From NCBI GenBank assembly GCA_002390425.1, contig DGPL01000049.1:3028-67027 (forward strand): DNA of 64,000 bases, read 5' to 3'. The notes below the pieces were generated by a model that saw only the letters and a list, made by a program, of their open reading frames with translations, was not told the origin of the DNA and did not search any database. Shown here piece after piece: positions 1-8,739 of the stretch (positions are counted from its first letter, which is position 1; each line of letters starts with the position of its first letter). Both the position numbers and the translations under genes were made by a program. The DNA is from Kordiimonadaceae bacterium UBA4441 (GTDB lineage Bacteria; Pseudomonadota; Alphaproteobacteria; Sphingomonadales; Emcibacteraceae).

Positions 1-1
1 T

Positions 2-115
2 ATAATTATCGAAATGATATGCTATATTGTAGCTGGTATTGTATGGATTTTTCCTGCTAAGAAAATTATGTTTAAGATTAATGGAACAATTACCGATAAC
101 GGGGACCAAAAGTGA
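2..115 (+). CDS. DUF2842 family small membrane protein, C-terminal part
   Basis: An open frame runs in from the left edge and ends at TGA 113-115. The visible 37 residues contain a hydrophobic stretch followed by WIFPAKKI, which resembles the end of alphaproteobacterial DUF2842 proteins (typically YAVAGIAWVLPARPL), short membrane proteins of unknown function. The start lies outside the window. Its stop overlaps the GTG start of the next gene in the sequence GTGA, so the two are probably translated as a pair. Family assignment rests on a short tail and is tentative. Confidence 0.55.
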   Translation: MIIEMICYIVAGIVWIFPAKKIMFKINGTITDNGDQK

Positions 116-723
116 AAAACTTAACTAAACTCTTTTCAATATCCTTCATTCTTCTTTTAACGGCTTGCGCAAGTAAAAATAAACAACCTGCGCAACCGGT
201 ACAAAGTGAACGCCAGAATATGGATAGCACCAATCAAGACGCAACATATGATAAAGAAAATGTTATTAATGCTGCATCAGAATTTTTTGGTGGCGGCTCA
301 GAAGCCGTAGCCAGCGTCATTGAAAAAGCCTTTGCGGACTTAGGTAGACCAAATGGGTATATCATCGGCACTGAGGCCAGCGCTGCACTTGTCGTTGGTG
401 CGCGTTATGGTGATGGCACGCTTTCCCATAAAATCGAAGGTGATAGTCGTGTTTATTGGACAGGACCTTCTATTGGTATTGATGTCGGCGCTAATGGATC
501 TCGTGTTTTTGCACTCGTTTATAATCTTAATGACACGCAAGAACTCTATCAACGCTTTCCTGCCGTTGAAGGAAGTATATATTATGTCGCCGGTGTAGGG
601 ATGAATTATCAGCAAGTCGATGAGATTGTAATCGCCCCCATTCGCATGGGCGTAGGCCTTAGGGCCGGGGTAAACTTAGGATACCTTCATTTCTCAAAAG
701 ACAGAAGTTGGCTCCCGTTTTAA
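112..723 (+). CDS. DUF1134 family lipoprotein
   Basis: A 203-residue exported protein of unknown function. The N-terminus MKNLTKLF...LLLTACASK is a lipoprotein signal with lipobox LTAC, so the mature protein should be lipid-anchored in the envelope. The rest matches the DUF1134 pattern common in Alphaproteobacteria: ASEFFGGGSEAVA, FADLGRPNGYI, VVGARYGDGTL, VYWTGPSIGID, VEGSIYYVAGVGMNYQ and a C-terminal GYLHFSKDRSWLPF. The GTG start overlaps the stop of the upstream DUF2842 gene and has GGGG about 7 bases before it. It converges on yaaA with only five bases between the stop codons and no terminator. Confidence 0.85.
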   Translation: MKNLTKLFSISFILLLTACASKNKQPAQPVQSERQNMDSTNQDATYDKENVINAASEFFGGGSEAVASVIEKAFADLGRPNGYIIGTEASAALVVGARYGDGTLSHKIEGDSRVYWTGPSIGIDVGANGSRVFALVYNLNDTQELYQRFPAVEGSIYYVAGVGMNYQQVDEIVIAPIRMGVGLRAGVNLGYLHFSKDRSWLPF

Positions 724-728
724 TACTA

Positions 729-1505
729 CTAGACGCTGACGACTTTATGATATTCGAAGGTATCTTCATTTGACAGTGCCGGCATAAATTTATAACCGTC
801 CATATCAAATTTTTTAATCTCTTCTGCCTTTTCTAATTTATTTTGAATAATAAAGCGCGCCATCATACCTCGGGCGCGTTTTGCCATCATCCCAGGACCC
901 TTCGCCACACCTTCTTTAACAATTTTAAAGACGGGTGTAATAACGCCGCCATTTAGTTCTTTTTCGTTAACCGATTTAAAATATTCATTTGAGGCACAAT
1001 TTATAATAACTTTATTTTTTTGTTTCTCAAGCAGTTCATTTAACCCGTCAGTCAGCGTATTTCCCCAAAATTCATAAAGGTTTTTACCTTTTGGATTTTT
1101 TAGACGTACACCCATTTCAAGCCGATAAGGTTGCATCAAATCAAGAGGACGTAGCATACCATAAAGACCAGATAAAATTCTAAAGTGGTTTTGCGCAAAT
1201 TCTAAATCATCTTCGGATAATGTTTCCGCTTCAAGGCCGACATATGTATCACCCTTAAAAGCAAACGCAGCCTGCTTTGAATTTGTTAAAGTAAATGGCG
1301 TTTCAAAATCACGATAGCGTTCATAATTTAAATCAGCAATTTTTTCACTGACTTTCATCAATCCCGCAATATCATTGAGTGTCATTTTTCTAGCCGTTTT
1401 AATTAAAGTCTCACTTTGATCCAAATAGTCAGGAACTGACCAGTTTGGTTTTACTTCATCATTTTCAAAGTCTAACTTCTTAGCAGGAGAAACAACAACA
1501 ATCAT
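729..1505 (-). CDS. yaaA: Peroxide stress protein YaaA (DUF328)
   Basis: A 258-residue cytoplasmic protein with full YaaA length. It begins with the family signature SPAKKLDF (residues 6-13) and ends with the conserved FDMDGYKFMPALSNEDTFEYHK block. In E. coli YaaA lowers free intracellular iron and limits oxidative damage to DNA and protein during peroxide stress; that role is known for the family, not shown here. The ATG has AAGGA about nine bases upstream. It is transcribed divergently from the MATE exporter across a 166-base A+T-rich gap and appears monocistronic. Confidence 0.93.
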   Translation of the reverse strand: MIVVVSPAKKLDFENDEVKPNWSVPDYLDQSETLIKTARKMTLNDIAGLMKVSEKIADLNYERYRDFETPFTLTNSKQAAFAFKGDTYVGLEAETLSEDDLEFAQNHFRILSGLYGMLRPLDLMQPYRLEMGVRLKNPKGKNLYEFWGNTLTDGLNELLEKQKNKVIINCASNEYFKSVNEKELNGGVITPVFKIVKEGVAKGPGMMAKRARGMMARFIIQNKLEKAEEIKKFDMDGYKFMPALSNEDTFEYHKVVSV

Positions 1506-1671
1506 TCTTCATATTCCTTGTTTATAATGATTCTAAATATTCATATACAAATAACATAATCGCACCGAATTAACAGCATAATTTAATATATCAATAATGC
1601 TATTGACTTTGTTATTTTTAACACCATTTAATGAAGCAATATAAAAATTATAATCAGGTACATCAGGTCGT

Positions 1672-3042
1672 ATGTCAGAAGTAGAAAAACCCAAGAAAAA
1701 AACTCGTAGCTTCGATCTAACGAAAGGTGCCGTTCATAAACATCTGATAAGAATGGCATTGCCTATGATTATTGGCTTATCCGCGAGCATATCTTTCACA
1801 TTTGTCGATAGTTATTTTATTGCGAAGCTTGGCACAAACGAGGTCGCGGCTATGGGATTTGTTAGCCGCATGGTGATGATTTATTTCTCAGTTGCGATCG
1901 GATTAAGCGCAGGTGTGACCTCTGTACTCGCGCATGTAGCCGGCAGCGGCGATCAAGATGAAGTTAAAAAACTCGCGACCAATACTTTAATTATGACCGC
2001 GATTTTATCCTTAGCAATATCAATTTTTGGCTATCTCACCATTGATCCGATCTTTACAGCAATGGGCGCTAATGAACACGTACTTCCGCATGTGCGTGAA
2101 TATATGATGATTTGGTATTTATCCCCTTTATTTGTCATATTACCAATGACTGGTGGTGGTGTCATGCGTGCACTTGGTGATACAAAACTTCAAGGTAATT
2201 TGATGTTAGTCTCTGCATTTGCCAATGCAGCACTGGATCCATTGCTCATTTTTGGGTTATATGGTTTTCCGGAACTTGGTTTTGCCGGTGCGGCTTGGGC
2301 CTCTCTCATTACAAGGTTCATAAGCTTTGCTGTTATTCTCTATGCTCTGCATTATCAATATAATGTTATCTGTTTTAGTAAGGAAACAATCAACACATTC
2401 GCCGCATCATTAAAAAAGATTTTACATGTCGGCATTCCGGCGACCGGAACAAATATTATTATCCCAATCGTGGCCGCAATTGTCATTTCCATCGTTGCTA
2501 GGTACGGCACAGAAGCCGTCGCCGCGAACCACGTTGCGACAACAATTGAAATGATTTCACTCGTGCTCTTCTTTTCAACGTCCGCAGTGGTCGGCCCTTT
2601 CATCGGGCAGAATTTAGGGGCACGTAAATTTGACCGAATTGATGAATGCATTAAAAGCGTCAGTATATTCTGTATGGCATGGGGTCTTTTTGTTGCGATC
2701 GCAATCGCGCTTACAGCACCGACACTGGCCGGCCTATTCAGAAAAGAACCCGAGATTATTGCGCTTGCGCAAAGCTATCTCTACGTTGTTCCAATTTCCT
2801 ACGGATTATATGGAATCGTTATGAGCGTAAACGCAATGTTTAACAGTTTAGGAAAACCTATGCCGGGTGTCGCAATTTCAAGCATTAGAGTATTTTTTCT
2901 GCAACTACCGCTCTTTTATATTGCTTCAGAATTCTATGGCCTTGAAATCGCGTTTATTACAATTAGCATTTCTAACGCCATTGCAGGTGTAATTGGCTAC
3001 CTCTGGATAAAAGACACAGTTAATAAACTAAAGCATGCATAA
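1672..3042 (+). CDS. MATE family efflux transporter
   Basis: A 456-residue polytopic membrane protein of the multidrug and toxin extrusion family. It has a basic cytoplasmic N-terminus (KPKKKTRSFDLT) followed by about twelve hydrophobic segments in two related halves. Typical MATE motifs are seen: MALPMIIGLSASISFTFVDSYF in the first helices, GGGVMRALGDTKLQGN, and VVGPFIGQNLGARKFDRI at the start of the second half. MATE proteins exchange Na+ or H+ for cationic drugs or metabolites; the substrate cannot be predicted. The ATG follows AGGTCGT. A bidirectional hairpin terminator lies directly downstream. Confidence 0.93.
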   Translation: MSEVEKPKKKTRSFDLTKGAVHKHLIRMALPMIIGLSASISFTFVDSYFIAKLGTNEVAAMGFVSRMVMIYFSVAIGLSAGVTSVLAHVAGSGDQDEVKKLATNTLIMTAILSLAISIFGYLTIDPIFTAMGANEHVLPHVREYMMIWYLSPLFVILPMTGGGVMRALGDTKLQGNLMLVSAFANAALDPLLIFGLYGFPELGFAGAAWASLITRFISFAVILYALHYQYNVICFSKETINTFAASLKKILHVGIPATGTNIIIPIVAAIVISIVARYGTEAVAANHVATTIEMISLVLFFSTSAVVGPFIGQNLGARKFDRIDECIKSVSIFCMAWGLFVAIAIALTAPTLAGLFRKEPEIIALAQSYLYVVPISYGLYGIVMSVNAMFNSLGKPMPGVAISSIRVFFLQLPLFYIASEFYGLEIAFITISISNAIAGVIGYLWIKDTVNKLKHA

Positions 3043-3043
3043 A

Positions 3044-3067
3044 AAAGGGCCCAATTAAGGACCCTTT
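3044..3067. terminator. Bidirectional hairpin terminator
   Basis: AAAGGG (3044-3049) pairs with CCCTTT (3062-3067), extended inside by CC/GG at 3051-3052 and 3059-3060. A-rich and T-rich flanks allow use from either side. It separates the convergent MATE and cytochrome b561 genes. Confidence 0.75.
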
Positions 3068-3088
3068 CTTGAATATAAATCTTCTATT

Positions 3089-3625
3089 TTACCATGGTAG
3101 CATGCGGCGTAGCACATTATCTTTCTTACCGTAATGATGATAAAGCGCCATGACAATATGAATTACCACTGATAAGACAGTAACTTTTGCAAATACACCA
3201 TGAAGTGTTGCAGCAAGTTCTGCTGTTGAATCAACTTTATCGACCAGCGTTGGGAAATTAAATAAACCAAACAGGGAAGGACTACCACCTTTAGCTTGAA
3301 CGATCATGATACCACTTATTGGCAAAGCGATCAGCAATACATAAAATAAAATGTGTAAACCATGAGCACCTAACGCTTGAAGTTTCCCTGTGCCCTCTGG
3401 TAACTCTGGCACTGGATTTTTCGCACGCCAGCCAAAACGAAGCAACATTAAAAACAAAATCATGATACCAATTGAAAAATGATAACCTGAAAGCCCCAAT
3501 TCTCTATAGGCTTCTTCTTTGAAATTTCCACCTAGCCAAAATTGTCCGACAATAATTAGAAACATTCCCCAGTGAAATGTTTTAGCAACCCAACCATATG
3601 AGTTATTTGTATTTTGTGACGACAT
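3089..3625 (-). CDS. Cytochrome b561 (CybB-type) membrane electron carrier
   Basis: A 178-residue four-helix membrane protein of the bacterial cytochrome b561 family. Candidate heme-ligand histidines lie in TFHWGMF (first helix), SGYHFSIGI (second), TLHGVFAKV (third) and VVIHIVMALYHHYGK (fourth), so two b hemes are possible. The C-terminus RRMLPW is typical of the family. It probably passes electrons from quinol to a periplasmic acceptor or oxygen; CybB proteins are implicated in superoxide handling. The ATG is preceded by a strong GGAGGG site. No obvious operon partner is present. Confidence 0.9.
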   Translation of the reverse strand: MSSQNTNNSYGWVAKTFHWGMFLIIVGQFWLGGNFKEEAYRELGLSGYHFSIGIMILFLMLLRFGWRAKNPVPELPEGTGKLQALGAHGLHILFYVLLIALPISGIMIVQAKGGSPSLFGLFNFPTLVDKVDSTAELAATLHGVFAKVTVLSVVIHIVMALYHHYGKKDNVLRRMLPW

Positions 3626-3696
3626 ATTCTTATACCCTCCGATATATCTATTGTGTACCCATAGTAATTGTTAAAGGCGCCGTTCAATCGGCATTA

Positions 3697-3900
3697 TTAT
3701 TTTTTCTTACTAAAAAGTTTTGCGAAAATTGTTCGAAAGTTAAAAATAATATAAATAGGAATAACGATAATCGCACCAAGTATAATGTACTTACCTGCCC
3801 AATTAATAACATCAAGTATAACTTCAAGGATACGTCCCAATGTTTCAGGAACATTATTAATTAGTTCCACCGGATCAATATTAAAGAAACTAAGAAGCAA
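3697..3900 (-). CDS. DUF6460-like small membrane protein with interrupted 5' end
   Basis: The readable part encodes about 67 residues with NIDPVELI, an amphipathic stretch and a strong membrane segment (YIILGAIIVIPIYIIF) ending in KKK. This resembles alphaproteobacterial DUF6460 proteins, where a first membrane helix precedes 'GIDP' and a 'LLGAVIVFPIW' helix follows. The natural start appears to be ATG 3958-3960 with a GGA-containing site before it (MDKTTSSLI), but codon 10 is TAG at 3931-3933; the frame then continues KLVIASLCVGLL into this region. Without read-through only a TTG start at 3900 is available, which removes most of the first helix. It may be a fresh pseudogene or a sequence error. 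Confidence 0.5.
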   Translation of the reverse strand: MLLSFFNIDPVELINNVPETLGRILEVILDVINWAGKYIILGAIIVIPIYIIFNFRTIFAKLFSKKK

Positions 3901-4051
3901 ACCTACACATAACGAGGCAATAACTAACTTCTAAATTAACGATGATGTCGTTTTATCCATTAAATTTCCATCTCAGAACAACTTAAGTCACTAGATATTG
4001 AGCTATTTTTATGTTCATTGTCAATAGACTAGTAAAAACGGGTCTTAGATC

Positions 4052-4387
4052 TTAGCGGCCTTGCACATTATTTCTTTTCGCAATTTCTTCCGTTTCCATG
4101 GCATTTCGTAGTTGGCTCATTAACAAATCAATCGCTTGTTCTTGTTCATTACTATTAAGCTGAGTTTTCGACAATATGCCCAATCCGTTCATAGCTTTAA
4201 CATAATCTTTTTCTTTGCTTGCTAAAACAATAGTTTCAACTTGCTCCCGTATTTCCCTATCTGACATAGAAAAGCTATCCATTAAACGCTCTTCTAATGT
4301 TTTTTTTGCTCGTTCTTGATTACTATCACAGGCGAATAATAAAACCGAAAGCGAGAAAATTAGTATTATGTTCTTAATGAAATACAT
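4052..4387 (-). CDS. Small lipoprotein of unknown function
   Basis: A 111-residue protein with a clear lipoprotein signal: MYFIKNIILIFSLSVLLFAC, lipobox LFAC, then a charged, helical mature part rich in Glu, Lys and Gln with no cysteine. No family is recognised. The ATG has GAGAGA about five bases upstream. It lies 36 bases downstream of the threonine aldolase gene on the same strand and may be cotranscribed with it, but nothing connects their functions. Confidence 0.7.
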   Translation of the reverse strand: MYFIKNIILIFSLSVLLFACDSNQERAKKTLEERLMDSFSMSDREIREQVETIVLASKEKDYVKAMNGLGILSKTQLNSNEQEQAIDLLMSQLRNAMETEEIAKRNNVQGR

Positions 4388-4423
4388 TGAGTCTCTCTAA
4401 AATACATATAATTCAATATCTTA

Positions 4424-5449
4424 TCAAAATTTTTCTATAATTTCAATAATTCGGTTCATATCAGAATTTGTGGTATTAAACGCTGTAACCATTCGTGCTT
4501 CAACATATGAACTTTCACAAGACGAAAAATATTCTATGCCTGCACTTTCAAATTCATCGTGTAATTCCGGCTTCATTTTTACAAACATGACATTTGATTG
4601 TTGTGGATACTTAAATTCAATCGCTTCGGATTTTTCAATTGCTCTAGCTAATTTTAATGCCATTTTATTTGCATGCTTGGCATTGTTAAGCCAATGATCA
4701 TTTTCAAAATAAGCCAAAATTTGAGCTGCGATAAATCTGGATTTTGATATTAAATGTCCTGACCTCATGGAACGATAAACAAATCCTTGATCATCCGATT
4801 GATTGAAAAATATTGCTGCTTCGGCACCCATAGTACCGTTCTTGGTTGTTCCAAATGAAAGGGCATCCACACCGACCTTCCAAGTTAGTTCTGCCGGACT
4901 ACAGCCAACATTATCAAGAGCATTGGCAAATCTAGACCCGTCCATATGAAGTTTTAATTTATGTTTTTTAATAACCCTAGAAAGGGCTTCTATTTCATCA
5001 GGCATGTATATTGTGCCGGCTTCTGTGCTATTCGCAATGGTTACGGCTGCTGGTTGGTTATGGTGTGGTTCGTCCACTATATATCGCCCAATTGCACCTT
5101 CTAATGCAGCGGGGGTTAATTTCCCATTCTGACCACAAATCGGATGAAGTTTTGCACCGCCGGTTTGAAATTCAAACCCACCACATTCATCTGCATAAAC
5201 ATGAGAATGCTCATGGCAAAATGTCACGCCATATGTCGGACAAAGTGTAGATAAAATGAGTGTATTGGTTGCTGTTCCAGAAACCAGATTATGGGATATG
5301 ATATCCTTTTTTTCAAAAATCTCTCGAAATTTTTCCTTAGATCTATTACTCAACTCATCTTCACTATAAGCAAGAGCCTTACCGTCATTGGCACGCATAA
5401 TTGCCTCGAGCACTTTATCTGAAATTCCAGTAATGTTATCACTACGCAT
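4424..5449 (-). CDS. ltaE: Low-specificity threonine aldolase family PLP enzyme
   Basis: A 341-residue fold-type I PLP enzyme of the beta-eliminating lyase/threonine aldolase family, which splits L-threonine or L-allo-threonine to glycine and acetaldehyde. Seen: the N-terminal MRSDNITGIS block, SGTATNTLIL for phosphate contacts, LHMDGSRFANAL with the PLP-ring aspartate, and SFGTTKNGTMGAEA with the Schiff-base lysine. I chose ATG 5447-5449 because AAGGAG sits eight bases before it; an in-frame GTG at 5458 overlaps that site and is unlikely. It is divergent from ilvD, with an inverted repeat in the shared upstream region. Confidence 0.87.
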   Translation of the reverse strand: MRSDNITGISDKVLEAIMRANDGKALAYSEDELSNRSKEKFREIFEKKDIISHNLVSGTATNTLILSTLCPTYGVTFCHEHSHVYADECGGFEFQTGGAKLHPICGQNGKLTPAALEGAIGRYIVDEPHHNQPAAVTIANSTEAGTIYMPDEIEALSRVIKKHKLKLHMDGSRFANALDNVGCSPAELTWKVGVDALSFGTTKNGTMGAEAAIFFNQSDDQGFVYRSMRSGHLISKSRFIAAQILAYFENDHWLNNAKHANKMALKLARAIEKSEAIEFKYPQQSNVMFVKMKPELHDEFESAGIEYFSSCESSYVEARMVTAFNTTNSDMNRIIEIIEKF

Positions 5450-5461
5450 TAAATGCACTCC

Positions 5462-5495
5462 TTTGTGTCACTTATGTATCGACAAATGACACAAA
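5462..5495. promoter_or_regulatory. Inverted repeat between ltaE and ilvD
   Basis: TTTGTGTCA (5462-5470) and TGACACAAA (5487-5495) are perfect 9-base inverted arms separated by 16 bases in the divergent ltaE/ilvD gap. It could be an operator. In the ltaE transcript it could also fold as a hairpin whose 3' arm directly abuts the GGAG ribosome binding site. No regulator is identified. Confidence 0.5.
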
Positions 5496-5547
5496 ATAGG
5501 TATTTATTACAGTAGTTTTTTTAATAGCCTATAAGAAAGATTGAATA

Positions 5548-7395
5548 ATGCCCGCATATCGTTCCAAAACCTCCACTCATGGTCGTAATATGGCCGGTGC
5601 ACGTGCCCTTTGGCGCGCCACAGGTGTTACAGACGAAGATTTTGGTAAACCTATTATTGCTGTTGCCAACAGCTTTACTCAATTTGTACCGGGACACGTC
5701 CATTTAAAGGATCTTGGTCAATTGGTTGCCCGTGAAATTGAAAAACACGGCGGTATTGCAAAAGAATTTAATACGATTGCCGTGGATGACGGTATTGCCA
5801 TGGGACATGACGGCATGCTCTATTCACTTCCAAGCCGAGAAGTCATCGCCGATAGCATAGAATATATGGCTAATGCTCATTGTGCTGATGCACTCGTTTG
5901 TATTTCTAACTGTGATAAAATTACCCCGGGTATGTTAATCGCGGCTATGCGCCTTAATATTCCGGCTGTATTTGTATCAGGTGGCCCGATGGAAGCTGGC
6001 AAAACGGACGGTATTGATCACGGTCTTGACCTTGTAGATGCAATTGTGATGGGTGTTGACCCCAATGTTGATGATGAAATGGTTGAAAAAGTTGAACAAT
6101 CTGCTTGCCCAACATGCGGATCATGTTCTGGTATGTTTACCGCCAATAGCATGAATTGCTTAACGGAAGCACTAGGCCTTGCTTTACCGGGCAATGGTTC
6201 CGCACTTGCGACCCATGCAGATAGAGAGCAACTCTTTTTGGGTGCTGCAAAAACGGTTATGAATATCACCAAAGCCTATTATCAAAATGATGATGAAAGT
6301 GTTCTTCCAAGAAGCATTGCATCATTTAAAGCATTCGAAAATGCAATGACACTTGATATCGCAATGGGTGGATCAACAAATACTGTACTTCATTTGCTTG
6401 CGGCAGCAGCAGAGGGCGAATGCGATTTTACAATGGAAGACATCGACCGTCTTTCAAAAACAGTTCCAAATATATGTAAGGTTGCACCAGCAACAGAAAA
6501 TTATCATATGGAAGATGTGCACCGGGCTGGTGGCGTTATCGCCATATTGGGTGAACTTGAAAAAGGGGGGCATATTCACCGTGATTGCAGCACTGTGCAA
6601 GAACGTTCAATCGGCGAGGTCATTGATTACTTTGATGTAAACCGCAATCCACCAGAAGATGTAATTGAATTTTATAAAGCGGCACCAGGCGGCGTGAGAA
6701 CGACTGTCGCCTTCTCTCAATCCAAACGTTATGAATCGCTTGATCTGGACCGAGTAAATGGCTGTATCCGTTCTGTTGAAAACGCCTATTCAGAGGATGG
6801 CGGATTAGCCGTTCTTGAAGGGAATATTGCGTTAGATGGTTGCATCGTTAAATCAGCAGGTGTCGCAGAAGAGAACTTTACCTTTAAGGGACCTGCTCGT
6901 GTCTATGAAAGTCAAGATAGCGCGGTTGAGGGCATTATTGGCGGTGAAGTTAAAGCAGGCGAGGCCGTAATAATAAGATATGAAGGTCCAAGAGGGGGGC
7001 CAGGAATGCAGGAAATGCTTTACCCGACATCTTACCTTAAATCTATGGGATTGGGTACTGCATGTGCATTAATAACGGATGGTCGTTTCTCTGGGGGGAC
7101 ATCAGGACTTTCGATCGGCCATGTTTCTCCTGAGGCCGCATCTGGCGGCGCTATCGCACTTATTAAAAATGGCGACATTATCGAAGTTGATATCCCAAAT
7201 CGCATAATCCGCGCAGAAATTTCAGAAGAAGAAATGGAAAAACGACGTGCCGCAATGGAAAGCCTTGGTGAAAAAGCTTGGCAGCCTAAAGAAATAAGAC
7301 ACCGCGTTGTTACAAAAGCATTAAAAGCCTACGGATTGATGGCGACATCCGCAGATAAGGGTGCCGTTCGTCAGATAGACCATTTAAAAGGATAA
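5548..7395 (+). CDS. ilvD: Dihydroxy-acid dehydratase
   Basis: A 615-residue Fe-S enzyme of the IlvD/Edd family, matching E. coli IlvD in length. It dehydrates 2,3-dihydroxy-isovalerate and 2,3-dihydroxy-3-methylvalerate in valine and isoleucine synthesis. Seen: the N-terminal RSKTSTHGRNMAGARALWR, cluster-ligand regions CISNCDKITPGM and CPTCGSCSGMFTANS, MGGSTNTVLHLLA, and C-terminal TDGRFSGGTSGLSIGHVSPEA with the catalytic serine region. ATG is chosen because it begins the conserved N-terminus. It lies four bases upstream of thrC, so the two form an operon joining branched-chain and threonine metabolism. Confidence 0.96.
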   Translation: MPAYRSKTSTHGRNMAGARALWRATGVTDEDFGKPIIAVANSFTQFVPGHVHLKDLGQLVAREIEKHGGIAKEFNTIAVDDGIAMGHDGMLYSLPSREVIADSIEYMANAHCADALVCISNCDKITPGMLIAAMRLNIPAVFVSGGPMEAGKTDGIDHGLDLVDAIVMGVDPNVDDEMVEKVEQSACPTCGSCSGMFTANSMNCLTEALGLALPGNGSALATHADREQLFLGAAKTVMNITKAYYQNDDESVLPRSIASFKAFENAMTLDIAMGGSTNTVLHLLAAAAEGECDFTMEDIDRLSKTVPNICKVAPATENYHMEDVHRAGGVIAILGELEKGGHIHRDCSTVQERSIGEVIDYFDVNRNPPEDVIEFYKAAPGGVRTTVAFSQSKRYESLDLDRVNGCIRSVENAYSEDGGLAVLEGNIALDGCIVKSAGVAEENFTFKGPARVYESQDSAVEGIIGGEVKAGEAVIIRYEGPRGGPGMQEMLYPTSYLKSMGLGTACALITDGRFSGGTSGLSIGHVSPEAASGGAIALIKNGDIIEVDIPNRIIRAEISEEEMEKRRAAMESLGEKAWQPKEIRHRVVTKALKAYGLMATSADKGAVRQIDHLKG

Positions 7396-7399
7396 ACTA

Positions 7400-8659
7400 A
7401 TGTCTAACTCCGTAGAATATAAATCTACTAAGGCTCTTTATGATGCGCGCGCCTCTTTTGTGACAAACCTTGAATGTTCCATAACAGGTAAAGACGATTA
7501 TAAAGCAGGGGAAATCCACGGATTGTCTGAAGCAGGTAGACCCCTTCTCGTTCGGTATGATCTTGATGCTATTAAGAACAGTGTCACGAGACAAGAAATT
7601 GAAAACCGCCCTGGCGGTTTCTGGAAGTACCGTGAATTCCTTCCGGTTAATACGGGCGATGCTATGACCAGCCTTGGTGAAGTAATGACACCATTAATGC
7701 CATTAAATTATTCTGTGCCTGATGGATGCGATGTGATTGTTAAAGATGAAGGACGACTTCCAACTGGTTCTTTTAAAGCGCGCGGCTTAGCTCTTGCCGT
7801 TTCTATGGCAAAGGAACTTGGCCAAGGTCACCTTGCCATGCCGACAAACGGCAATGCGGGCGCGGCACTTGCAGCATATGCCACATACGCCGGTTTAAAA
7901 ACGACCGTATTTTGCCCTGATGATACGCCGATCGTAAACATCCGCGAAATTGAACTTCAAGGGGCGGATACTTATACCGTAAATAGCTTGATCAATGATT
8001 GCGGGAAAATAGTTTTTGAAGGCAAAGAAGAAATGGGCTGGGCCGATATTTCGACATTAAAAGAGCCATACCGCATCGAAGGTAAAAAAACCATGGGATT
8101 AGAGCTCGCCGAGCAGCTCGGATGGGAAATGCCGGATGTAATTTTCTATCCTACAGGTGGTGGTACCGGCCTAATCGGCATGTGGAAAGCCTTTGACGAA
8201 CTTGAAAAAATTGGTTGGATTGGATCAAAGCGTCCTAAAATGGTCGCCGTTCAAGCAGAAGGCTGCGCGCCGATTGTTAAGGCCTATGATGACGGTGAAG
8301 AGCATGCCCCCTTATGGGAAGATGCATATACACATGCATGGGGTATTCGTGTTCCTATTGCCGTTGGTGATTTTTTAATTTTACGTGCCGTGCGGGAAAG
8401 CGGTGGTTTTGCCATTGCCGTGAAAGAAGATCATATCTTTGATTGCCGCGACCGTGTTGCGCAAAAAGATGGTGTTTTATTATGCCCTGAAGGGGCGGCC
8501 ACATTTGCCGCATGGGAAATGGCGTTGGAAAATGGTCAAGTAAACAAAGATGATAAAGTGATCCTTTTTAATTGTGCTACTGGATTAAAATATCCTATGC
8601 CAGAAACAAACCAGGTTTTAGATAAAAATAAACCCATTGATTACAATAAATTCAAATAA
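7400..8659 (+). CDS. thrC: Threonine synthase (PLP fold-type II)
   Basis: A 419-residue PLP enzyme. The N-terminal segment (LECSITGKDDYKAGEIHGLS, then GRPLLVRYDL) matches the short threonine synthase type, with one cysteine where some relatives have a metal-binding pair. The PLP lysine is in PTGSFKARG; AMPTNGNAGAALAAYA binds substrate and phosphate, and YPTGGGTGLIGMWKA binds the PLP phosphate. Threonine synthase converts O-phosphohomoserine to threonine. Because the gene follows ilvD by four bases, a threonine-deaminase-like role in isoleucine synthesis is a possible alternative, but the N-terminal block favours threonine synthase. Its stop lies 80 bases before the SIMPL gene. Confidence 0.82.
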   Translation: MSNSVEYKSTKALYDARASFVTNLECSITGKDDYKAGEIHGLSEAGRPLLVRYDLDAIKNSVTRQEIENRPGGFWKYREFLPVNTGDAMTSLGEVMTPLMPLNYSVPDGCDVIVKDEGRLPTGSFKARGLALAVSMAKELGQGHLAMPTNGNAGAALAAYATYAGLKTTVFCPDDTPIVNIREIELQGADTYTVNSLINDCGKIVFEGKEEMGWADISTLKEPYRIEGKKTMGLELAEQLGWEMPDVIFYPTGGGTGLIGMWKAFDELEKIGWIGSKRPKMVAVQAEGCAPIVKAYDDGEEHAPLWEDAYTHAWGIRVPIAVGDFLILRAVRESGGFAIAVKEDHIFDCRDRVAQKDGVLLCPEGAATFAAWEMALENGQVNKDDKVILFNCATGLKYPMPETNQVLDKNKPIDYNKFK

Positions 8660-8692
8660 TTCAATGCGTTATTGCATCACAAATTTGACATG

Positions 8693-8734
8693 ATCTCCGA
8701 ATAGATTAAAAATAATTTTTATTTATTCGGAGAT
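8693..8734 (+). promoter_or_regulatory. Hairpin enclosing the ribosome binding site of the SIMPL gene
   Basis: ATCTCCGAATA (8693-8703) pairs perfectly with TATTCGGAGAT (8724-8734) around a 20-base A/T-rich loop that can itself pair (AAAAAT with TTTTT). The GGAG ribosome binding site (8729-8732) of the gene starting at 8740 is inside the 3' arm. It could restrict translation, act as a thermosensor, or serve as a weak terminator for ilvD-thrC, although only a few T residues follow. Confidence 0.65.
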
Positions 8735-8739
8735 TTATT

